From RGIG6919 sp045531905 (GTDB lineage: Bacteria > Bacillota > Clostridia > Lachnospirales > Lachnospiraceae), in NCBI GenBank assembly GCA_045531905.1, contig JAZSEY010000008.1:1-41369 (forward strand): a DNA stretch of 41,369 nt, read 5' to 3'. The translations under genes and the position numbers were made by a program. Below, piece after piece: positions 8,984-17,198 of the stretch. Position 1 is the first letter of the stretch, and each line of letters begins with the position of its first letter. The notes under the pieces are model-generated. The model was not told the DNA's origin. It searched no databases and saw only the letters and a list, made by a program, of their open reading frames with translations.

Positions 8984-9784
8984 CTATCCTAATAATCCAT
9001 AATGCTCCATGGCATGATAGAGACCATCCTCTCTCACACTCTTTGTCACAAAGCTTGCTTTCTCTTTTATTGTATCGTCACTTTCTCCCATGACAACACT
9101 ATTTTTCACATATTCCAGCATAGGCAAATCATTATTGCTATCCCCAAAGGCATAACTATTCTCCCATGGAATATCAAAATACTTTAACAAAAACTCAATA
9201 CCGGTAGCCTTTGAAAAGCCCTTTGGAACAATCTCACAAAAATGTTTTCCTCTCGGAATATAGGTAAACTCCCGTTCCACCTCTTTGCGAAATCTGACAA
9301 TGTCTGCATTATCATCAAACCATCCGGTAAACTTATCAAAGTAAAAATCCGGAGCAGTCACATCTGTCATGAATCGTTTTCCCATGCTTTTAAAATAAGC
9401 AATTAGTTCCTTCGCCTCGCCAGCCACTTCGATTCTTGCATCCACACCATTAGCATCCATTGCTTCATAAAGTCCAAAGACACCACAATCGTATGCCAGA
9501 GCTGCCATTTCATGACAAAGTTCTCTCGATAACTCGTTATGCAATAACACCTGATTCTGATACTGAATAAATGTTCCACAACCACAGACATAGCCATCAA
9601 AGCCCACATCCCGAATAAAATCATCCACATTGATAAACACACGACCTGTATTGATAAATGCAAGATGACCTGCCTTTCTCGCCTTTTTAATTGCCTCTCT
9701 GGCACTGTCTGGCAAATAACGACTGGCATCCTCAGCAATTAAGGTTCCGTCAATATCAAAAAACAAAATGCTTCTATCTGCCAT
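8984..9784 (-). CDS. Cof-type HAD phosphatase, candidate riboflavin-pathway phosphatase
   Basis: This 266-aa haloacid dehalogenase hydrolase of the Cof (IIB) type has motif I FFDIDGTL with both catalytic Asp residues, a motif II Thr in INTGR, a motif III Lys in GFSKATGI, and motif IV FGDSNNDLPML. The cap domain lies between about 85 and 185. Its ATG overlaps the ribH stop codon by one base (TAATG), and GGAG lies inside the end of ribH, so translation is coupled. Members of this family (YbjI/YigB in E. coli; YcsE, YwtE and YitU in B. subtilis) dephosphorylate 5-amino-6-ribitylaminouracil 5'-phosphate, the step between RibD and RibH. That role is therefore the most economical inference here. 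A generic sugar-phosphate phosphatase is the alternative. Confidence 0.88.
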   Translation of the reverse strand: MADRSILFFDIDGTLIAEDASRYLPDSAREAIKKARKAGHLAFINTGRVFINVDDFIRDVGFDGYVCGCGTFIQYQNQVLLHNELSRELCHEMAALAYDCGVFGLYEAMDANGVDARIEVAGEAKELIAYFKSMGKRFMTDVTAPDFYFDKFTGWFDDNADIVRFRKEVEREFTYIPRGKHFCEIVPKGFSKATGIEFLLKYFDIPWENSYAFGDSNNDLPMLEYVKNSVVMGESDDTIKEKASFVTKSVREDGLYHAMEHYGLLG

Positions 9785-10245
9785 TACATCTGCTCCAATA
9801 AATTCATCATTTCAATGGCACCAAGTGCACAATCGTAACCCTTGTTACCAGCCTTTGTACCTGCACGCTCAATTGCCTGCTCAATAGTATCTGTGGTAAC
9901 GACACCAAACATCACAGGTACCTCTGTCTCTAAAGAAACCTGAGCAATACCCTTAGATACCTCCGCACATACATAATCATAGTGACTTGTAGCACCACGA
10001 ATGACTGCACCAAGACAGATAACAGCATCATACTTACCAGACTTAGCCAACTTCTTTGCTGCCACTGGAATTTCAAATGCACCTGGCACCCATGCCAAAG
10101 TAATATTGTCTTCATTGATATCGTGACGGGTTAAACCATCCACTGCACCACCAATTAACTTAGATACGATAAACTCATTAAATCTTGCTGCTACGATTGC
10201 TACCTTTGCATCTCTTGCTACTAACTTTCCTTCTAAAACCTTCAT
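9784..10245 (-). CDS. ribH: 6,7-dimethyl-8-ribityllumazine synthase
   Basis: This 153-aa protein is the usual size for RibH, which condenses 5-amino-6-ribitylaminouracil with 3,4-dihydroxy-2-butanone 4-phosphate to lumazine, the penultimate riboflavin step. It shows the typical ARFNEFI substrate-binding start, the WVPGAFEIP loop and GAVIRGATSHYDYV, whose His is the catalytic base. The start at 10245 has AAGGAG 9 bases upstream. The gene lies 22 bp after ribBA and overlaps the HAD gene by one base. The enzyme normally assembles as a pentamer or icosahedral shell in the cytoplasm. Confidence 0.97.
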   Translation of the reverse strand: MKVLEGKLVARDAKVAIVAARFNEFIVSKLIGGAVDGLTRHDINEDNITLAWVPGAFEIPVAAKKLAKSGKYDAVICLGAVIRGATSHYDYVCAEVSKGIAQVSLETEVPVMFGVVTTDTIEQAIERAGTKAGNKGYDCALGAIEMMNLLEQM

Positions 10246-10267
10246 CTTTTTAATCTCCTTTTCTTTT

Positions 10268-11464
10268 CTATAAATCTAAAATGTGTCCCATTTTTTGTTG
10301 CTTTGTCTTTAAGTAAAATGCATCATACTTGCCAGGTTCCATTTGAATTGGAACTCGCTCAACAATTTCCAGATTATATCCCTGCAATCCATAAATCTTC
10401 AACGGATTATTGGTCATTAAACGAAGCTCACGAATACCCAAATCCACTAAGATCTGTGTACCGATGGTATAATCTCTGGCGTCCTCCGGAAATCCCAGTT
10501 CCAGATTGGCTTCTACAGTATCTCTACCATGGTCCTGCAACTCATAAGCGCGAATCTTATTGATCAGACCAATACCACGACCTTCCTGTCGCATGTAGAG
10601 AAGAACACCTCTGCCTTCCTCTGCAATCATCTTCATGGCTGCATCATACTGCTGACCACAATCACATCTGGCAGAACCAAGAGCATCACCGGTTAAACAC
10701 TCTGAATGCACTCTACAAAGCACTGGCTTTCCATCGTGAATGTCTCCTTTTACCAATGCCACATGGTGTTCACCATTTAACTTATTGATGTAACCATATA
10801 TCTCAAACTCACCATATCTGGTAGGCATTTTCGCCTTTGCTACACACTCTACTAAAATCTCTGTACGTTTTCTATATTCCACCAATTCCTTAATGGTGGC
10901 AACCTTTAGCTGATGTTCCTTTGCAAATGCCAGCAAATCATCCTTTCTTGCCATCATGCCGTCATCTCGCATAATTTCACAACAAAGGCCAACCGGCTTC
11001 AATCCCGCCAAACGCACCAAGTCAACAGTTGCTTCTGTATGACCATTACGCTCCAATACGCCACCTTTTTTCGCCATCAGTGGAAACATATGTCCCGGTC
11101 TTCTAAAGTCTGCCGGTTTCACACCCTCTTCTACAGTCTTTAACGCCGTTACCGAACGCTCATAGGCAGAGATACCAGTCGTAGTATCCACATGGTCAAT
11201 GGACACCGTAAATGCGGTACAGTGGTTATCCGTATTCACCTCCACCATTTGTGGTAATCCTAACTTGTTAATGTATTCCTCTGACATCGGCATGCAGATT
11301 AGCCCTCTTGCATACTTAGCCATAAAGTTGACATTCTCTAGTGTGGCAAATTCAGCTGCACAGATAACATCACCTTCATTTTCTCTATCCTCATCATCCA
11401 GAATCACAACAATCTTACCTGCCCGTAATTCTTCTAATACTTCTTCTATGGTATTGAATTCCAT
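10268..11464 (-). CDS. ribBA: Bifunctional DHBP synthase / GTP cyclohydrolase II
   Basis: This 398-aa fusion supplies both substrates of the riboflavin pathway. The N-terminal half (about 1-200) is 3,4-dihydroxy-2-butanone-4-phosphate synthase, with DDEDRENEGD and RPGHMFPL, acting on ribulose 5-phosphate. The C-terminal half (about 205-398) is GTP cyclohydrolase II, with Zn ligands in HSECLTGDALGSARCDCG and MRQEGRGIGL. The start at 11464 follows AGAGGTG, 29 bp after ribE. All key residues of both halves appear present. Confidence 0.97.
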   Translation of the reverse strand: MEFNTIEEVLEELRAGKIVVILDDEDRENEGDVICAAEFATLENVNFMAKYARGLICMPMSEEYINKLGLPQMVEVNTDNHCTAFTVSIDHVDTTTGISAYERSVTALKTVEEGVKPADFRRPGHMFPLMAKKGGVLERNGHTEATVDLVRLAGLKPVGLCCEIMRDDGMMARKDDLLAFAKEHQLKVATIKELVEYRKRTEILVECVAKAKMPTRYGEFEIYGYINKLNGEHHVALVKGDIHDGKPVLCRVHSECLTGDALGSARCDCGQQYDAAMKMIAEEGRGVLLYMRQEGRGIGLINKIRAYELQDHGRDTVEANLELGFPEDARDYTIGTQILVDLGIRELRLMTNNPLKIYGLQGYNLEIVERVPIQMEPGKYDAFYLKTKQQKMGHILDL

Positions 11465-11493
11465 ATCTTCACACCTCTCACTTTATCGTATAT

Positions 11494-12141
11494 TTAATAG
11501 CCATGCTTCATTAAAAAATCCATCGTAATACCGGACTTCGTATTCTCCTCCGGTGCCGGCTTCATCAGTTTCTCTATATATTTTGCAATGACATCGCATT
11601 CCAAATTCACTATATCGCCAGGTTTCTTTTGTAGCAACGTGGTCTCCTTTGCGGTATGGGGTATAATGGAAACCTTAAAACAACTGTCATCCACATACGC
11701 CACAGTAAGACTAATGCCATCAATGGCAATAGAACCCTTCTCTACGATATATCGTAGAACTAACGATTCTGCTGCTATGGTAACCCAAACTGCATTGTCT
11801 TCCCGAACCAGATTCTTCACCGTTCCTGTGGCATCAATGTGTCCCGATACAATATGTCCACCAAATCGACCATCGGCTGCCATTGCCCGTTCCAAATTAA
11901 CCATACTGCCTGTTGAAAGGGCTCCCAGACTACTTCTTCTTAAAGTCTCTGCCATCACATCAGCGGTAAAGGTACCATTTGCCATACTGGTTACCGTTAG
12001 ACACACACCATTTACTGCAATGCTGTCTCCAAGCTTCGTGCCTTCTAACACCGTCTTGGCATTTATTTTCAGTTTTGCTGATTTGGCTCCGCGCTCAACA
12101 CCCGCGATACTGCCAACCTCTTCCACAATTCCAGTAAACAT
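11494..12141 (-). CDS. ribE: Riboflavin synthase alpha chain
   Basis: This enzyme dismutates two lumazine molecules to riboflavin. About 215 aa hold two tandem lumazine-binding barrels: MFTGIVEEVGSI opens the first, with GVCLTV and HIVSGHID, and the second begins near VKNLVRED, with IDGISLTV. I chose the ATG at 12141 because GAGGAATAAC precedes it and MFTGIVEEVG is the family's standard beginning. An in-frame ATG at 12153 would add four residues and overlap ribD. With the chosen start the gene begins one base after the ribD stop codon, so the two are probably coupled. Confidence 0.95.
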   Translation of the reverse strand: MFTGIVEEVGSIAGVERGAKSAKLKINAKTVLEGTKLGDSIAVNGVCLTVTSMANGTFTADVMAETLRRSSLGALSTGSMVNLERAMAADGRFGGHIVSGHIDATGTVKNLVREDNAVWVTIAAESLVLRYIVEKGSIAIDGISLTVAYVDDSCFKVSIIPHTAKETTLLQKKPGDIVNLECDVIAKYIEKLMKPAPEENTKSGITMDFLMKHGY

Positions 12142-12142
12142 G

Positions 12143-13234
12143 TTATTCCTCATTTCTCACATCATACTCTAACAACACATCGTCACCAAAGGTTGTTATC
12201 GTAGGTGTGCCACACATAAATGCCTGATTAGGCTCTTCCACACCCAAGCCTCTGATTGGTGTATATCTGCCATCACCGCCAAAAATCTTTGGTGCTATAT
12301 ATACCTGCACATGGTCTACAATACCAGCCTGCATGGCACTATAATTCAAAGTGCTGCCACCCTCTAACAATACGCTGTCAATGCCATTTTCTCCAAGCAT
12401 AGTCATCAACCATGCCAAATCCACTTTTCCATCACACACCGGTGTGCAAATCACGTGTACACCCAATTCCTCATATTTTGCAATCGCTTCTTTATCCTCT
12501 GAAATGGTCGCAATGTATGTTGCCACCTCGTTTGCAGTCTGCACAATCACAGAATCTAAAGGTGTTCGAAGCTGACTGTCACAAATAATGCGTACAGGAT
12601 TACTACCACCTTCCAAACGGCATGTCAGTCTTGGATTATCTTGAAGCACTGTCCCCACTCCAACCATAATCGCTGCACAACGGTTTCTTGTGTGCTGCAC
12701 ATGTGATCTCGCTTCCTCACCGGTAATCCATTGGCTCTTTCCGGTATAGGCCGCAATCTTTCCATCCATGGTCATGGCATACTTCATAATCACATATGGT
12801 TTTCCTGTAGAAATATAATGGAAAAAAATTGGATTCAGTGCGTCGCATTCTTCCTTCATTACACCAGTGTGCACCTCTACGCCAGCCATTTCCAACATAC
12901 GGACACCTTTACCCGCAACCATAGCATTTGGATCCATGGAACCCACATATACAGTCTTAATACCCGCATCAATAATGGCCTCTGTACATGGAGGTTGTTT
13001 TCCATGATGACAGCAAGGTTCTAATGTCACATACATTTCAGCACCTTCGGCACTCTCGGTCAAGCTAACCAGTGCATTTCTCTCTGCATGCATATCTCCA
13101 TATCTGGCATGATATCCTTCACCTATGATTTTTCCGTTCTTGACAATCACTGCACCTACCATTGGGTTTGGGTTGACAAAGCCTTCACCAAGTTTTGCCA
13201 ATTCAATGGCTCGTCTCATATATTCTTCTTGCAT
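12143..13234 (-). CDS. ribD: Bifunctional riboflavin deaminase/reductase
   Basis: This 363-aa protein carries out pyrimidine deamination and then ribosyl reduction. The N-terminal deaminase half (about 1-145) has the zinc site MHAERNAL and PCCHHGKQPPC; the C-terminal NADPH-dependent reductase half shows GKIAAYTGKSQWITG and LLEGGSTLN. The start at 13234 has AAGGAG six bases upstream and gives the typical MQEEYMRRAIELAK beginning. An in-frame TTG at 13267 lies inside the riboswitch terminator hairpin and is unlikely to be used. It is the first gene of the riboflavin operon. Confidence 0.96.
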   Translation of the reverse strand: MQEEYMRRAIELAKLGEGFVNPNPMVGAVIVKNGKIIGEGYHARYGDMHAERNALVSLTESAEGAEMYVTLEPCCHHGKQPPCTEAIIDAGIKTVYVGSMDPNAMVAGKGVRMLEMAGVEVHTGVMKEECDALNPIFFHYISTGKPYVIMKYAMTMDGKIAAYTGKSQWITGEEARSHVQHTRNRCAAIMVGVGTVLQDNPRLTCRLEGGSNPVRIICDSQLRTPLDSVIVQTANEVATYIATISEDKEAIAKYEELGVHVICTPVCDGKVDLAWLMTMLGENGIDSVLLEGGSTLNYSAMQAGIVDHVQVYIAPKIFGGDGRYTPIRGLGVEEPNQAFMCGTPTITTFGDDVLLEYDVRNEE

Positions 13235-13251
13235 AATAAACTCCTTACATG

Positions 13252-13280
13252 AAAAAAGGCGCCCCAAATATCAGGGCACC
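13252..13280 (-). terminator. Riboswitch-controlled terminator before ribD
   Basis: GGTGCCC and GGGCGCC arms (with a G-U pair) are followed by six T residues on the minus strand, between the FMN aptamer and the ribD ribosome binding site. This fits transcription attenuation when FMN is bound. Confidence 0.8.
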
Positions 13281-13309
13281 TTTACATGGTGGCGCAAAAA
13301 CGCCACAAC

Positions 13310-13418
13310 CATCTTCTTCCATCCAGACTATACTGTCGGCTTCGGAATTACACCGAATCATGCCTTACGGCTCGCGGGCTGTACCGCCGATAGGGAATTG
13401 CACCCAACCCTGAAGATT
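13310..13418 (-). promoter_or_regulatory. FMN riboswitch (RFN element)
   Basis: The minus strand carries the conserved RFN segments in order: ATCTTCAGGG, GGGTGCAATTCCC, GGCGGT, AGCCCGCGAGCC, GGTGTAATTCCGAAGCCGAC, AGT, GGATGGAAGAAGAT. The outer stem P1 pairs ATCTTC with GAAGAT. The aptamer is followed by a GTGGCG/CGCCAC hairpin and the terminator at 13252-13280. Binding of FMN is expected to stop transcription of the riboflavin genes. Confidence 0.97.
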
Positions 13419-13489
13419 TTATCTTTTGTATATTGTAATTGTTATCCTTTGTAACTTATCTTATGTAAGGTACAAATATGTACATAGGC

Positions 13490-13518
13490 ATTGTATGCTG
13501 ATATGCCTTTTTTGTCAA
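13490..13518 (-). promoter_or_regulatory. Promoter of the riboflavin operon
   Basis: TTGACA (13518-13513) and TACAAT (13495-13490) are spaced by 17 bases on the minus strand. The leader would begin near 13483, about 65 bases before the FMN aptamer. Confidence 0.85.
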
Positions 13519-13542
13519 GCATTCTTCACTGGTAATCAATGG

Positions 13543-15948
13543 TTATTCCAATTCTAAAAGTTTAGAAACCGTATCAAAGAATTCTTCAAACAATATCGGC
13601 TTTGTCAAAAAGGCATTCATACCTGCCACAATGGCTTTCTCCTGATATTCCATAATGGAATTCGCCGTTAAAGCAATAATTGGAATTTGTGTAGCATCAT
13701 CCTTTCCAGAAAGACGAATACACCTTGTGGCCTCGTAACCATCCATAACCGGCATCTGAATATCCATCAATATGATATCGTAATATCCAGCAGGCTTTGC
13801 AACAAACTGAACGACACCTTCTTTGCCGTCTTCAGCCATATCCACCTCAAAACCAATCTTAGTAAGCAAGGACTGCATCATAGCCGCGTTGACATCATTA
13901 TCTTCCACAACCAAAGCTCGCTTATTATCCACATGGAAATGAGCCATATCTAGTTTTCTGACATGCTTATCCTGCCCTTCATCAATCTCCATCGGTATTG
14001 TAAAGTAAAATTCAGAACCCTTGTCCTTTTCACTTTCAACCTTCAGTTCTCCACCCATCATTTCCACAATATTCTTACAGATGGCCAGTCCCATTCCAAC
14101 CCCCTTATGGGATGTGGAATCCTGATTGAAAATCTCAAATACACGTTCTTTATTTCTTGAACTAATACCTATTCCTGTATCCTTCACAGAGAATAACATC
14201 CATACACGATTATCCTCTCTGGTAATCTTTCTTGCCTCTAACGTAATCTCGCCACCCTTTGGTGTATACTTTAACGCATTGGTAAGCAAATTCGTCAGTA
14301 CCTGCTGCAGTCGATTTCTATCACCAAGGAATTCTTTTTCAAAAATATCAGCTACAACCGTAAAGGTCATTCTTTGACTTTCCATGTCTTTGCGGAACAT
14401 AATATCAATGTTCTCCAGCATCTTTTCCACATCAAAAGATTCCTTTTTCAAGGTGATGTTTCCATTTTCTATTTGGGTTACATCCATAATATCATCAATC
14501 ACACTCATGAGATGCTGAGAAGAAAGGTCTATATTATGCAAATAATCAACCAACTCTTCATTGCCTTCGGCAATCTCTCGTGCCAATGAAGTCATACCTA
14601 TAATTCCATTCATCGGCGTACGAATCTCATGCGCAATATTGGCTAAGAAATTACTTTGTGCCTCTGACGCAGAACGAGCAGTCACTAGCGCAGTATTTAA
14701 CTCTCTCTGCTTTATCAAGTCCTTTTTCTTAGTTTCATCAATATCCTGATAACAGAAGAAGCAGACAAAATCTCGATTTGGCATAGTATCCATAAACAAT
14801 ACGGTAACACTATACCATTTGTACACATAATCACCCATGTGAGCCCGAAACTCAATCACAGCATTCGTCTCACCGCGCACAAACATACTCTTAATATTAT
14901 CTTCACTAAAAAATTCTTTAAATGCCTCTCTATCTTCCTTTGCCACCGCTTCCGGATGACGCATGGTGAAATCCATCATATAGTTTCTATCGTTATATCC
15001 GAATTGTTCACCACGGGTAATATCCACATATATATTCTTTGTGAAATTCACTTCTAATACACACACATAAGCATACTGTAATGCTGTTGCCAAACGGTGA
15101 ATCGTTCTGGCATCACCATCGTCATCATGTATACCTAAGTAATTATGACATGTCACAACATATCCCGGTTCACCATAAAGCTCAATACGATTCATATAGG
15201 TATGCCATCTAGTGTCATCCAGCGTATTATATAATACCGCTCCCTTTGACTTACCGTCCACCATACTGTATCGCAAACAGTGCTTACACGGTGCTGTCTG
15301 GTACATCATACACTCGTAGCACACTTTCCCAAGAGCCGCTTTCGGAAATCTATCCTGAATTGCCTTATTCATATACAACAATCGGTAATTCTCATCTATG
15401 GCATATACATGTGTAGTATCCATCTGTTCCATCAGACAATCTCCAATGGAATCCGAATCCTCCAACTGCTCTGTCAAAAACTCACGATAAGATGCTTCTG
15501 CCAGCAATTTGGCAACCAAATGAATATCCTCAACACTATCTGCATCCGGCAACACGCCATCCTCTGACCAATAAAACACTACATAACCAAAAGTATCGCC
15601 TTGTGTTTTTAACTCAAATTCAGCTACACCACCAATATTGTGAGACGCATAAAATGCACGCTCTTCCATGGAGAGATTTGTCAAATCCATCTCACAGAAA
15701 CAGTCCTGTTCCTCAAAGTGATACTGCTCACGCCAAAATTTTCTATATTGATGCATAGAAAAAGAAACCAATGTATCGCTTGACTTCGTCCATTGATATT
15801 TCAATTCATAATCTGCAATTTCCTCTACGTATCGCATTAATCCAATATAATCTGGCTGATAGGTCTTACCAAGAAAATCTAAAGTCTTTTCAATACCTTT
15901 TTCCAGACTGGTACTTTGGAATAATGCATCCATTACCTGAGATAACAT
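13543..15948 (-). CDS. Hybrid sensor histidine kinase with receiver domain
   Basis: This 801-aa protein lacks an obvious membrane segment and is probably cytosolic. Residues about 1-175 look GAF-like. About 180-270 is a PAS-like domain with a Cys-containing insert (CYECMMYQTAPCKHC), and a second PAS-like domain follows at about 285-405. The HisKA motif is IAHEIRTPMNG (His near 448). The ATPase domain has NLLTNALKYTPKGGEI, DTGIGI and GVGMGLAICK. The C-terminal receiver has acidic residues in VVEDND, its phospho-Asp in ILMDIQMPVMDG (near 729) and Lys in LTKPI. It begins 15 bp after a small unknown gene, with a GGGGG-rich ribosome binding site. No output regulator is adjacent, and the signal sensed is unknown. 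Confidence 0.92.
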   Translation of the reverse strand: MLSQVMDALFQSTSLEKGIEKTLDFLGKTYQPDYIGLMRYVEEIADYELKYQWTKSSDTLVSFSMHQYRKFWREQYHFEEQDCFCEMDLTNLSMEERAFYASHNIGGVAEFELKTQGDTFGYVVFYWSEDGVLPDADSVEDIHLVAKLLAEASYREFLTEQLEDSDSIGDCLMEQMDTTHVYAIDENYRLLYMNKAIQDRFPKAALGKVCYECMMYQTAPCKHCLRYSMVDGKSKGAVLYNTLDDTRWHTYMNRIELYGEPGYVVTCHNYLGIHDDDGDARTIHRLATALQYAYVCVLEVNFTKNIYVDITRGEQFGYNDRNYMMDFTMRHPEAVAKEDREAFKEFFSEDNIKSMFVRGETNAVIEFRAHMGDYVYKWYSVTVLFMDTMPNRDFVCFFCYQDIDETKKKDLIKQRELNTALVTARSASEAQSNFLANIAHEIRTPMNGIIGMTSLAREIAEGNEELVDYLHNIDLSSQHLMSVIDDIMDVTQIENGNITLKKESFDVEKMLENIDIMFRKDMESQRMTFTVVADIFEKEFLGDRNRLQQVLTNLLTNALKYTPKGGEITLEARKITREDNRVWMLFSVKDTGIGISSRNKERVFEIFNQDSTSHKGVGMGLAICKNIVEMMGGELKVESEKDKGSEFYFTIPMEIDEGQDKHVRKLDMAHFHVDNKRALVVEDNDVNAAMMQSLLTKIGFEVDMAEDGKEGVVQFVAKPAGYYDIILMDIQMPVMDGYEATRCIRLSGKDDATQIPIIALTANSIMEYQEKAIVAGMNAFLTKPILFEEFFDTVSKLLELE

Positions 15949-15963
15949 CGCTGCCCCCCAATT

Positions 15964-16227
15964 CTAGTACAAATCTGCTTCTTCCCGCTTCTCAAGTTTT
16001 TTGGCCTCCATCTGTGCAATGGCCTTCATTACCTGATCCTTCATCGCTTCAGTGATGTTGGTATCATCACCAAAATTCAAAAAATTCAATATGGTCAGCA
16101 TCTCCGCTTCACTTTCCAAGAAAAAACCGGTTCCTTCCTGCTCCATATTACCCTTGTTTCGAACTAATTCTACTAATTTATTAGGGAGCATTTTAGCCTC
16201 CCAATCTCCACGTTGTACACCTAACAT
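15964..16227 (-). CDS. Small unknown protein upstream of the hybrid kinase
   Basis: This 87-aa, largely helical and charged protein is of no family I recognise. AGGAGGG lies 8 bases before its ATG, which supports translation. A TATAAT box (16268-16263) with a weak TAGACT 18 bases upstream could be its promoter. It is followed after 15 bp by the hybrid kinase, so the two are probably co-transcribed. It has no signal peptide, membrane segment or Cys cluster. A kinase accessory role is only a guess from position. Confidence 0.7.
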   Translation of the reverse strand: MLGVQRGDWEAKMLPNKLVELVRNKGNMEQEGTGFFLESEAEMLTILNFLNFGDDTNITEAMKDQVMKAIAQMEAKKLEKREEADLY

Positions 16228-16324
16228 AATAACCCTCCTATATGTAGTAAACCACTATTTTTATTATACCTTTATTTACCAAAAAAGTCTATTAAATAAC
16301 ACTGGAAACGCCTGAAAAAATGCA

Positions 16325-16365
16325 ATAAAAAATGAACCCAGAGAACATTACATTCTCCGGGTTCA
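16325..16365 (-). terminator. Terminator of the tRNA cluster
   Basis: On the minus strand GAACCCGGAGAA and TTCTCTGGGTTC form a 12-bp stem with a 7-base loop, followed by ATTTTTTATT, just after tRNA-Leu. Confidence 0.9.
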
Positions 16366-16379
16366 ACCCCATAAGTAAG

Positions 16380-16460
16380 TGCGGGTGACAGGACTTGAAC
16401 CTGCACGTCGGGGACACCAGAACCTAAATCTGGCGCGTCTGCCAATTCCGCCACACCCGC
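16380..16460 (-). tRNA. tRNA-Leu (anticodon UAG)
   Basis: Acceptor stem GCGGGTG/CACCCGC with discriminator A. The anticodon stem CCAGA/TCTGG holds loop TTTAGGT, giving UAG. A long variable arm (GTGTCCCCGAC region) fits a class II tRNA. CCA is not encoded. Confidence 0.96.
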
Positions 16461-16507
16461 ATGTGTGATTATAAAGAAAAAAAGAGATACCTAACCATCT
16501 CTTTCAG

Positions 16508-16580
16508 TGAGCCATCGGGGACTCGAACCCCGGACAACTTGATTAAAAGTCAAGTGCTCTACCACCTGAGCTAATGGCCC
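16508..16580 (-). tRNA. tRNA-Lys (anticodon UUU)
   Basis: Acceptor stem GGGCCAT/ATGGCTC with one G-U pair. The anticodon stem CTTGA/TCAAG holds loop CTTTTAA, giving UUU. The T arm is GGTTCGAGTCC. Confidence 0.97.
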
Positions 16581-16620
16581 TTATTATGAAACTATCCCAT
16601 TCTGGAATGAAGCTTCCAAA

Positions 16621-16692
16621 CTGGGCTAGTTGGATTCGAACCAACGAGTGCAGGAGTCAAAGTCCTGTGCCTTACCGCTTGGCGATAGCCCA
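16621..16692 (-). tRNA. tRNA-Gln (anticodon UUG)
   Basis: Acceptor stem TGGGCTA/TAGCCCA with discriminator G. The anticodon stem CAGGA/TCCTG holds loop CTTTGAC, giving UUG. A GlnRS gene in the same window (35010-36671) could charge it directly. Confidence 0.97.
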
Positions 16693-16714
16693 AAAACTCT
16701 ATTGCTGCAATGAA

Positions 16715-16789
16715 GGTGGATAAAGGGATTCGAACCCTTGGCCTCCAGAGCCACAATCTGGCGCGCTAACCAACTGCGCTATACCCACC
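16715..16789 (-). tRNA. tRNA-His (anticodon GUG)
   Basis: The anticodon stem CCAGA/TCTGG holds loop TTGTGGC, giving GUG. The 5' end has the extra G(-1) that pairs with C73, the His identity element, before stem GTGGGTA/TATCCAC. Confidence 0.96.
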
Positions 16790-16793
16790 ATAA

Positions 16794-16867
<74 letters not shown>

Positions 16868-16893
16868 ATATCTAGACATTAAGTCATAGAAAA

Positions 16894-16964
16894 AGCGGGT
16901 GATGGGAATCGAACCCACGTATCTAGCTTGGAAGGCTAGTGTTCTACCATTGAACTACACCCGC
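16894..16964 (-). tRNA. tRNA-Gly (anticodon UCC)
   Basis: Acceptor stem GCGGGTG/CACCCGC with discriminator U. The anticodon stem CTAGC/GCTAG holds loop CTTCCAA, giving UCC. Confidence 0.97.
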
Positions 16965-16989
16965 ACATTGGTAACATATAAATGTTAAA

Positions 16990-17064
16990 TCGGGGTGACA
17001 GGATTCGAACCTGCGACCTCTTGATCCCAAATCAAGCGCTCTAGCCAAACTGAGCCACACCCCG
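16990..17064 (-). tRNA. tRNA-Pro (anticodon UGG)
   Basis: Acceptor stem CGGGGTG/CACCCCG with discriminator A. The anticodon stem CTTGA/TCAAG holds loop TTTGGGA, giving UGG. It is the first tRNA of the cluster, about 35 bp after the promoter. Confidence 0.97.
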
Positions 17065-17098
17065 ATATATTGTTGAACCTCTCTTCAACGCAAGTGTT

Positions 17099-17127
17099 AT
17101 TGTATAATATTATCAGATTTTTGTCAA
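17099..17127 (-). promoter_or_regulatory. Promoter of the tRNA cluster
   Basis: TTGACA (17127-17122) and TACAAT (17104-17099) are spaced by 17 bases on the minus strand. This close match to consensus fits a strong stable-RNA promoter. Confidence 0.85.
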
Positions 17128-17198
17128 CAACTTTTTAGAAAAAAATGAGAAATGCAGAAAACCCTTAAAAATCAAGGCCTTCAGCCATTATTAAATAT

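Noticed and set aside
13235..13267. TTG start extending ribD upstream.
   Set aside because: It lies within the riboswitch terminator hairpin, while the ATG at 13234 has AAGGAG and the family's normal N-terminus.
16272..16454. A 60-codon open frame on the minus strand, beginning MAELADAPDLGSG.
   Set aside because: It is the translation of tRNA-Leu and its terminator, a well-known false open frame.
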